This document shows, piece by piece, positions 31,091 to 37,255 of a stretch of DNA of 37,255 bases. The stretch is from contig NZ_MVHG01000049.1 of the NCBI RefSeq assembly GCF_002086125.1, positions 1-37,255 of the forward strand, read 5' to 3'. The position numbers and the translations under genes were made by a program. Source of the DNA: Mycobacterium arosiense ATCC BAA-1401 = DSM 45069. GTDB taxonomy: Bacteria; Actinomycetota; Actinomycetes; Mycobacteriales; Mycobacteriaceae. The notes under the pieces are model-generated. The model was not told where the DNA came from. It worked only from the letters and a program-made list of their open reading frames with translations, and searched no databases. Position 1 is the first letter of the stretch; each line of letters begins with the position of its first letter.

Positions 31091-31162
31091 TGGGCGCGGA
31101 CGGTATCGAACCGCCGACCGCTGGTGTGTAAAACCAGAGCTCTACCACTGAGCTACGCGCCC
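31091..31162 (-). tRNA. tRNA-Val (anticodon TAC)
   Basis: On the minus strand a full cloverleaf is readable. The acceptor GGGCGCG (31162-31156) pairs with CGCGCCC and the discriminator A is at 31091. The D arm is GCTC-AGTGGTA-GAGC. The anticodon arm is CTGGT-TTTACAC-ACCAG with anticodon TAC. The T arm has GGCGG-TTCGATA-CCGTC, which leaves one mismatch-tolerant pair. The CCA end is not encoded. Confidence 0.95.
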
Positions 31163-31206
31163 GTTGCTGCGGGCAGGCTACCCGCCCGAGGACGAAGTCC
31201 CCAAAA

Positions 31207-31677
31207 TCAGGCCCCCTCAGCCCGCAAAGCCGCCAGGGCGTCAATCCAGAGCCGCTGGTCGCGCGACTCGCCGGGCTCTTTCATCTCGGCGAAGCGGATG
31301 ATCCCGGAGCGGTCGACCACGAACGTCCCGCGGTTCGAGTAGCCGGCGTCCTCGTTGAACACGCCGTAGCTCTGGCTGACCGCGCCGTGTGGCCAGAAGT
31401 CCGACAGCACCGGAAAGGTGAAGCCGCTGTCCAGCGACCAGACCCGGTGGGTGGGCGGCGGGCCCACCGAGATGGCCAACGTTGCGCTGTCGTCGTTTTC
31501 GAAATCGGGCAGGTGGTCACGCAACTGGTCCAGCTCACCCTGGCATATCCCGGTGAAAGCGAGCGGGAAGAACACCAGCAGCACGTTCTTGGCGTTCCGG
31601 TAGGAGCTCAGCGTGACTCGTTGCTGGTTCTGGTCGCGCAAAGTGAAATCCGGGGCGGGGGTGCCGACGGACAGCAT
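31207..31677 (-). CDS. ahpE: 1-Cys peroxiredoxin AhpE
   Basis: The 156-residue thiol peroxidase of the AhpE group reduces peroxides and peroxynitrite. The peroxidatic cysteine is C45 in PLAFTGICQGEL, and no resolving cysteine is visible. SVGPPPTH and SDFWPHGAVSQ match the M. tuberculosis protein (Rv2238c, 153 residues). It is cytoplasmic and recycled by small thiols. The start is ATG 31677, overlapping by one base the stop of the DUF3052 gene (TGATG), so the two are coupled. Confidence 0.95.
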   Translation of the reverse strand: MLSVGTPAPDFTLRDQNQQRVTLSSYRNAKNVLLVFFPLAFTGICQGELDQLRDHLPDFENDDSATLAISVGPPPTHRVWSLDSGFTFPVLSDFWPHGAVSQSYGVFNEDAGYSNRGTFVVDRSGIIRFAEMKEPGESRDQRLWIDALAALRAEGA

Positions 31678-32099
31678 CAACGCTTCCCGGCCCGGGATTT
31701 GGGCTGTACCAACCGGCTGGCGCTCCAGTCGCCCAGGTTCACCGACGACGTCGGCATCAAACCGGCGGTGGGTGCGGCCTCTGCGATTTCGGCCGGCAGC
31801 ACGTGCCCCGGCTTGCCGGTCTTGGGTGTCAGCACCCAGATCACGCCGTCTTCTGCCAGCGGGGTGATCGCGTCCATCAGGGTGTCCACCAGGTCGCCGT
31901 CACCGTCTCGCCACCACAGCAGGACGACGTCAACTACCTCGTCGGTGTCCTCATCGAGTAGCTCACTGCCGCAGGCTTCCTCGACCGCGGCGCGGATCTC
32001 GTCATCGGTGTCTTCGTCCCAGCCCCACTCCTGGACAACATGGTCGGGTTGGATGCCCAGTTTGCGAGCGTAGCTCGGGGCGTGATCCGCCGCGACCAC
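31677..32099 (-). CDS. DUF3052 family protein (Rv2239c)
   Basis: The 140-residue product is acidic, with the conserved opening SYARKLGIQPDHVVQEWGWDEDTDDEIR, the central DVVLLWWRDGDGDL and WVLTPKTGKPGHV near residue 88. It belongs to DUF3052, an actinobacterial family of unknown function usually encoded upstream of ahpE. The start is GTG 32099. It is probably cotranscribed with ahpE. Confidence 0.9.
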   Translation of the reverse strand: MVAADHAPSYARKLGIQPDHVVQEWGWDEDTDDEIRAAVEEACGSELLDEDTDEVVDVVLLWWRDGDGDLVDTLMDAITPLAEDGVIWVLTPKTGKPGHVLPAEIAEAAPTAGLMPTSSVNLGDWSASRLVQPKSRAGKR

Positions 32100-32183
32100 C
32101 GTGGAGCCTCCTTCAACGTCCGAGCGCTTTGTGATTCGGGATTATCGTCGCACAGCCAGAACTCGGTCCATACTTCCGCATCA

Positions 32184-32771
32184 TCAGGTTGCCAAGCACA
32201 GTTTTACCGCGTTCTTTTTCGTGTCGTTGAGTTGATCGACCCGCCTGTTGAATTCCGACGTTCCCGCGTGCGTGCCAATGGCGTTGGCCACGGCGCGGGC
32301 GGCGTCGACATAGGCGTTGAATGCGTCCTTGATCTGCTGGGACATCGCGTCGTTGAAGCTGTTGGCGACCGTGGTGGCGCTGTCGTTGAGGGCGTCGATG
32401 GCCGGGCCTTCGGTCGGCCCGGTGCCGCCACCCGAGTTGAACGCCTTGACGAATTCGTTGGTCTTGTCGATCGCGTTCTTGCTGGTGGTGATCAGCGTGG
32501 CGCAGGCGGTACGCACCGCCTTGGTGGTCAGCGACTGCTGCCGCTGGGATTCGCGGACGCTCGACGTCGCCGACGAAGCGGACACCGACGCCGAGACCGA
32601 CTGGCGGTAGGCCGGAGCCACCTTGGTGTCGGGCGTTGCCGTGCCGTTGGTGACGGAGGTGCATCCCACGATGCCCATCAGCGCCACGGCCAGACAGCCG
32701 ACCGCCAAGGCCCACCGCCGGGGGAAGTCCCCCACCTGCGTCTGAGGAACGGCACGCCACCGGATGAGCAC
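32184..32771 (-). CDS. Putative lipoprotein (Rv2240c-like)
   Basis: The 195-residue protein has a hydrophobic N-terminal stretch with a lipobox, IVGC at C37, so it is probably lipid-anchored outside the membrane. The mature part is helical, with two later cysteines near ACATLI and KLCLAT and a Gly-rich loop. A GTG start at 32771 is supported by the open frame only; a GTG 12 codons later (MGDFPRRWALA) would give a more usual signal length. It is divergent from aceE. Function is unknown; the M. tuberculosis gene Rv2240c has the same place and size class. Confidence 0.85.
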   Translation of the reverse strand: MLIRWRAVPQTQVGDFPRRWALAVGCLAVALMGIVGCTSVTNGTATPDTKVAPAYRQSVSASVSASSATSSVRESQRQQSLTTKAVRTACATLITTSKNAIDKTNEFVKAFNSGGGTGPTEGPAIDALNDSATTVANSFNDAMSQQIKDAFNAYVDAARAVANAIGTHAGTSEFNRRVDQLNDTKKNAVKLCLAT

Positions 32772-32956
32772 AAGCCTGACGTTACCGGGTGGGGTTGTGC
32801 ACCCGCCCCATACACGCCGAGTCGATGTTCGCCGACGCAGGCTCGGCCGGCTAACCGATGTCGGCTATCCGCGCGCGACGCCGGTGCGGCACGATGGTGG
32901 GCAGGGTGCGACCCACCCGTTACGGCACACATTCCGCCAACAACAGGAGTAGTGCG

Positions 32957-35746
32957 TTGACAACTGAGTTCGTGCGCCACGATCTGGCGACAAACCCCAA
33001 CGGCGCAAGCGAACCCGACCGCGTTCGGGTGATCCGCGAGGGGGTGGCCTCCTACCTTCCCGACATCGATCCCGAAGAGACGTCGGAGTGGCTGGAGTCC
33101 TTCGATGAACTGCTGGAGCGCTCCGGCCCGTCGCGGGCGCGTTATCTGATGCTGCGATTGCTGGAACGGGCCGGCGAGCAACGAGTCGCCATCCCGTCGC
33201 TGACCTCCACCGACTACGTCAACACCATCCCGACGGAGCTGGAGCCGTGGTTCCCGGGCGACGAGGACGTCGAGCGGCGCTACCGCGCGTGGATCCGGTG
33301 GAACGCCGCCATCATGGTGCACCGCGCTCAGCGCCCGGGAGTCGGTGTGGGCGGCCACATTTCGACCTACGCCTCGTCCGCGGCGCTCTACGAGGTCGGC
33401 TTCAACCACTTCTTCCGCGGCAAATCGCACCCCGGCGGCGGCGACCAGGTGTTCATCCAGGGCCACGCATCCCCGGGCATCTATGCGCGCGCATTCCTGG
33501 AGGGCCGGCTCACCGCCGACCGGATGGACGGCTTCCGGCAGGAGCACAGCCACGCCGGCGGCGGGCTGCCGTCCTATCCGCACCCGCGGCTGATGCCCGA
33601 CTTCTGGGAATTCCCCACGGTGTCGATGGGCCTGGGCCCGATCAACGCCATCTACCAGGCGCGGTTCAACCACTACCTGCACGACCGCGGCATCAAGGAC
33701 ACCTCCGATCAGCACGTCTGGTGCTTTTTGGGTGACGGCGAGATGGACGAGCCCGAGAGCCGCGGTCTGGCGCACGTCGCGGCGCTGGAGGGCCTGGACA
33801 ACCTGACATTCGTCGTCAACTGCAACCTGCAGCGCCTGGACGGCCCGGTGCGCGGCAACGGCAAGATCATCCAGGAGCTGGAATCGTTCTTCCGCGGCGC
33901 CGGCTGGAACGTCATCAAGGTGGTTTGGGGCCGCGAATGGGACGCTTTGCTGCACGCCGACCGCGACGGCGCGCTGGTCAACCTGATGAACACCACCCCC
34001 GACGGGGATTACCAGACGTACAAGGCCAACGACGGCGCCTACGTGCGCGACCACTTCTTCGGGCGGGACCCGCGCACCAAGGCGCTCGTGGAGCACATGA
34101 GCGATTCCCAAATCTGGAACCTCAAGCGCGGTGGCCACGACTACCGCAAGGTCTACGCCGCCTACCGCGCCGCCGTCGACCACAAGGGTCAGCCCACGGT
34201 GATTTTGGCCAAGACCATCAAGGGCTACTCGCTGGGCGCGCACTTCCAGGGCCGCAACGCCACGCACCAGATGAAAAAGCTTGCGCTGCAGGATCTTAAG
34301 GACTTCCGCGACGCGATCCGGATTCCGATCACCGACGCGCAGCTGGAAGAGGATCCCTACCTGCCGCCCTACTACCATCCCGGCCCGGACGCCCCAGAGA
34401 TCCGCTACATGCTCGACCGCCGGCGCACCCTCGGCGGCTTCCTGCCCGAGCGCCGCACCAAATCCAAGGCGTTGCGGCTGCCCGGCCGCGACATCTACGC
34501 CGCGCTGAAGAAGGGATCGGGCACCCAGGAGGTCGCCACCACCATGGCGACCGTGCGCACCTTCAAGGAAGTGTTGCGGGACAAGGAGATTGGCCCGCGG
34601 ATCGTGCCGATCATTCCCGACGAGGCGCGCACCTTCGGCATGGACTCGTGGTTCCCGTCGCTGAAGATCTACAACCGCCTCGGCCAGCTCTACACCGCCG
34701 TGGACGCCGAGCTGATGCTGGCGTACAAGGAAAGCGAAGTCGGGCACATCCTGCACGAGGGCATCAACGAGGCCGGGTCGGTGGGGTCGTTCATCGCGGC
34801 GGGCACGTCGTATGCCACGCACAACGAGCCGATGATCCCGATCTACATCTTCTATTCGATGTTCGGCTTCCAGCGCACCGGCGACGGATTGTGGGCCGCC
34901 GCAGACCAAATGGCGCGGGGGTTTTTGCTCGGCGCCACCGCGGGGCGCACCACGCTGACCGGCGAAGGGCTGCAGCACGCCGACGGCCACTCGTTGCTGC
35001 TGGCCAGCACCAACCCGGCGGTGGTCGCTTACGACCCGGCATTCGCCTACGAAATCGCCTACATCGTGGAAAGCGGGCTGGCGCGGATGTTCGGGGAGAA
35101 CCCCGAGGACATCTATTTCTACCTGACCATCTACAACGAACCGTACGTGCAGCCGCCCGAGCCGGAGAACTTCGATCCCGAGGGCGTGTTGCGGGGCCTC
35201 TACCGCTATCACGTCGCCACCGAACAGCGGGCCAACAAGGCGCAGATCCTGGCGTCGGGGGTGGCGATGCCGTCGGCGCTGAAGGCCGCCGAGCTGTTGG
35301 CCGCGGAGTGGGACGTCGCCGCCGACGTGTGGTCGGTGACCAGCTGGAGCGAGCTGAACCGCGACGGCGTGGCCGTCGACCGGGCGAGGCTGCGGCACCC
35401 GGACCGGCCGGCCGGTGTCCCCTATGTCACCCAGGCCCTGTCGAACGTCAGCGGTCCGGTGGTCGCCGTCTCGGACTGGATGCGCGCCGTCCCCGAGCAG
35501 ATCCGACCCTGGGTCCCGGGCACCTTCGTCACCCTGGGCACCGACGGGTTCGGCTTCTCCGACACGCGGCCGGCGGCGCGGCGGTACTTCAACACCGACG
35601 CCGAATCGCAGGTGGTCGCGGTGCTCGAGGCGCTGGCACGCGACGGGGAGATCGACCCTTCGGTGCCGGTCGCGGCCGCCCGCCAGTACAAGATCGACGA
35701 CGTGCAGGCCGCCCCGGAGCAGACGTCCGACCCCGGGGTGGCCTAA
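32957..35746 (+). CDS. aceE: Pyruvate dehydrogenase E1 component AceE
   Basis: The 929-residue homodimeric-type E1 is a thiamine diphosphate enzyme. It decarboxylates pyruvate and passes the acetyl group to the E2 lipoyl domain, linking glycolysis and the TCA cycle. The ThDP motif runs from GDGEMDEPESRG (about residue 259) to NCN (about residue 289). STDYVNTIPTELEPWFPGDE, GHISTYASSA and the C-terminal ADEARTFGMDSW-type region match the family. The start is TTG 32957 with AGGAG seven bases upstream. It yields the same MTTEF-type N-terminus and length as known annotations; an upstream ATG in frame has no ribosome site. The gene is divergent from the lipoprotein gene. Confidence 0.95.
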   Translation: MTTEFVRHDLATNPNGASEPDRVRVIREGVASYLPDIDPEETSEWLESFDELLERSGPSRARYLMLRLLERAGEQRVAIPSLTSTDYVNTIPTELEPWFPGDEDVERRYRAWIRWNAAIMVHRAQRPGVGVGGHISTYASSAALYEVGFNHFFRGKSHPGGGDQVFIQGHASPGIYARAFLEGRLTADRMDGFRQEHSHAGGGLPSYPHPRLMPDFWEFPTVSMGLGPINAIYQARFNHYLHDRGIKDTSDQHVWCFLGDGEMDEPESRGLAHVAALEGLDNLTFVVNCNLQRLDGPVRGNGKIIQELESFFRGAGWNVIKVVWGREWDALLHADRDGALVNLMNTTPDGDYQTYKANDGAYVRDHFFGRDPRTKALVEHMSDSQIWNLKRGGHDYRKVYAAYRAAVDHKGQPTVILAKTIKGYSLGAHFQGRNATHQMKKLALQDLKDFRDAIRIPITDAQLEEDPYLPPYYHPGPDAPEIRYMLDRRRTLGGFLPERRTKSKALRLPGRDIYAALKKGSGTQEVATTMATVRTFKEVLRDKEIGPRIVPIIPDEARTFGMDSWFPSLKIYNRLGQLYTAVDAELMLAYKESEVGHILHEGINEAGSVGSFIAAGTSYATHNEPMIPIYIFYSMFGFQRTGDGLWAAADQMARGFLLGATAGRTTLTGEGLQHADGHSLLLASTNPAVVAYDPAFAYEIAYIVESGLARMFGENPEDIYFYLTIYNEPYVQPPEPENFDPEGVLRGLYRYHVATEQRANKAQILASGVAMPSALKAAELLAAEWDVAADVWSVTSWSELNRDGVAVDRARLRHPDRPAGVPYVTQALSNVSGPVVAVSDWMRAVPEQIRPWVPGTFVTLGTDGFGFSDTRPAARRYFNTDAESQVVAVLEALARDGEIDPSVPVAAARQYKIDDVQAAPEQTSDPGVA

Positions 35747-35777
35747 CCCCACACTTCACCTCGGGCTCGCCGACGAG

Positions 35778-35832
35778 TGTGCGCCCAGCCGCACAGTGGT
35801 CGTCGAGCGTGCCGCTGGCCGCACGTTCGACG
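35778..35832. terminator. Two adjacent hairpins after aceE
   Basis: TGTGCG at 35778-35783 pairs with CGCACA at 35790-35795. Next, cgtcgagcgtgc at 35801-35812 pairs with gcacgttcgacg at 35821-35832 (11 of 12) around an 8-base loop. They begin about 30 bases after the aceE stop. The layout fits an intrinsic, U-poor mycobacterial terminator. The sequence is also reminiscent of dispersed intergenic palindromes. Confidence 0.5.
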
Positions 35833-35933
35833 GCCGACGCGCGGCGACCAATGGCCCACGCCTTGAGGCGTTCTTAAGAACGCCACGCGGCGCTTTGGCG
35901 GAAACTTCCAGAAAAGTCACGTAGGTTTTAGGG

Positions 35934-37169
35934 GTGAATGACAACCCCTTCGCCGGCCCGTTCGCCAAACAGCCCCGCTCGCCGCTGGAAATGCTGGACA
36001 CGGTGCCGGAGTCCGTACTGCGGCGGCTGAAGCAGTACTCCGGCCGGCTGGCCACCGAGGCGGTTTCGGTCATGCAGGATCGGCTGCCGTTCTTCGGCGA
36101 GCTGGAGGCGTCGCAGCGGGCCAGCATGGCGCTGGTGGTGCAGACGGCCATCAACAACTTTGCCGAGTGGATGCAAGACCCACACAGCAACGTCAGCCAC
36201 ACCGCGCAGGCCTTCGAGCTGGTGCCCCAGGATCTCGCCCGCCGCATCGCGTTGCGCCACAGCGTCGACATGGCGCGCGTGACCATGGACTTCTTCGAGG
36301 AGGTCGTCCCGCTGCTGGCCCGCTCCGAAGACCAGCTGACCGCGCTGACCGTGGGCATCCTGAAGTACAGCCGTGATCTGGCATTCACCGCCGCCACCGC
36401 CTACGCGAACGCGGCCGAAGCGCGCGGGACCTGGGACAGCCGTATGGAGGCCAGCGTGGTCGACGCGGTGGTGCGCGGCGACACCGGCCCCGAGCTGCTG
36501 TCCCGCGCCGCGGCGCTGAACTGGGACACCACCGCCCCGGCGACCGTCGTGGTCGGCACCCCGGCCCCCGGGCGCGACGGGTCGACGGGCCCCGACGACA
36601 GCGAGCGGGCGAGTCAGCATGTCCGCGATATCGCCGCGCAGCACGGGCGCGCGGCCCTTACCGACGTTCACGGCACCTGGCTGGTCGCGATCGTCTCCGG
36701 CCAACTGTCACCAACCGACAAATTCCTGGGCGATCTACTAAAGGCGTTCGCCGACGGCCCCGTGGTGGTCGGACCCACCGCGCCGATGCTCACAGCGGCC
36801 TATCACAGCGCCAGTGAGGCGATATCCGGCATGAACGCCGTCGGAGGCTGGCGCGGAGCGCCGCGTCCGGTGCCGGCGCGCGAACTGCTGCCCGAACGGG
36901 CCCTGATGGGCGATGCGTCGGCGATCGTGGCGCTGCACACCGACGTGATGGGCCCGTTGGCCGACGCGGGTCCGACACTGATCGAGACTCTTGACGCTTA
37001 CTTAGATTGTGGCGGCGCGATTGAGGCCTGTGCCAGAAAGTTGTTCGTTCATCCAAACACCGTGCGCTACCGACTCAAGCGGATCACCGACTTCACCGGC
37101 CGCGATCCCATGCAGCCCCGTGATGCGTATGTGCTGCGAGTGGCGGCGACGGTCGGCCAGCTCAACTAC
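35934..37169 (+). CDS. PucR/CdaR-type transcription regulator (Rv2242-like), 3' end corrupted
   Basis: The gene begins at GTG 35934 (MNDNPFAGPF) and stays open for 412 codons to the poly-C run. The N-terminal half is helical (MQDRLPFFGELEASQRASM). The GGDEF-like middle region (TAPATVVVGTPAPG) follows. The C-terminal HTH of the PucR family is clear (ACARKLFVHPNTVRYRLKR). The homologue I recall in M. tuberculosis has 414 residues and ends QLNYPTPH, so the true stop should lie just past 37169. From there the sequence is a C homopolymer and is unreliable. The gene follows aceE, and fabD should come next. Confidence 0.85.
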
Positions 37170-37255
37170 CCCCCCCCCCCCCCCCCCGCCCCCCCAAAAC
37201 CGCTGGCCCCCGGTGCCCGGGCGGGGAAAAGGGGCCCGGGGGGGGCATTTGGGGG
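37169..37255. other. Low-quality end: long C/G homopolymers
   Basis: Nineteen C residues from 37169, then a G, seven C, and runs of A and G such as ggggaaaagggg and gggggggg. The final few codons of the regulator are lost in this run. It looks like a sequencing or assembly artefact at a contig end and not biology. Confidence 0.8.

Noticed and set aside
30862..31131. Open frame ending in VGADGIEPPTAGV
   Set aside because: The end is the antisense of the tRNA-Val T and anticodon arms, a well-known false gene.
32678..35752. Minus-strand open frame of 1024 codons opposite aceE
   Set aside because: It is the antisense shadow of aceE, with no ribosome site and no recognisable domain.

Overview
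The window looks like chromosomal DNA of a slow-growing Mycobacterium, probably close to the M. avium complex. GC content is high, and gene order follows the M. tuberculosis stretch Rv2220 (glnA1) to Rv2242: glnE, glnA2, two Rv2223c/Rv2224c-type hydrolases, panB, CYTH-CHAD protein, rnpB, Rv2227, Rv2228c-Rv2231c, ptkA, ptpA, SURF1, cobD, ahpE, Rv2239c, Rv2240c, aceE, Rv2242. Names come from recalled family resemblance, not a database search. The M. avium complex placement is an inference from the accessory genes.

Layout. Bases 1-343 are unlike the expected backbone and end exactly against the last seven codons and the terminator of glnA1. This looks like the edge of an integrated element or an assembly junction. 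Bases 379-11395 are mostly on the minus strand: a hip1 (lipoprotein peptidase)/paralog pair, glnA2, then glnE with a thioesterase and an F420-type oxidoreductase chained to its end, plus a WS/DGAT-type acyltransferase. Bases 11520-16266 run mostly rightward: panB, a secreted GH5-like glycosidase, a haemophore-like protein (minus strand), a small exported protein and a CYTH-CHAD protein. RNase P RNA follows on the minus strand. Bases 16751-20769 hold a 2OG-oxygenase and an accessory-looking cassette: a methyltransferase divergent from an XRE-cupin regulator, then a second-type aconitase.

Bases 20773-24792 form a tight minus-strand operon with 4-nt overlaps: cobC-like aminotransferase, NIF3 protein, coiled-coil zinc ribbon, RNase HI-phosphatase fusion. 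Divergent from it are ptkA-ptpA-SURF1, which converge on cobD. Next come a VOC protein, an epoxide hydrolase, a DUF732 secreted protein, a gene-poor 0.77 kb and tRNA-Val. The minus-strand set Rv2240c-like lipoprotein, DUF3052 protein and ahpE is followed by aceE and a PucR/CdaR-type regulator. That last gene runs into an unreliable poly-C end of the sequence.

Themes: nitrogen control (GlnE, GlnA2, remains of glnA1), cell-envelope proteolysis, cobalamin synthesis (CobC, CobD, an Rv2228c-type phosphatase), phosphotyrosine signalling (PtkA/PtpA), central carbon metabolism (AceE, aconitase) and peroxide defence (AhpE). The most interesting places are the glnA1-tail junction at the left edge, the aconitase that lacks one canonical iron-sulphur cysteine beside its regulator cassette, a PtkA without the long disordered N-terminus, and the repeat cluster between the two hydrolase genes. 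I saw no CRISPR array, transposase or complete prophage.
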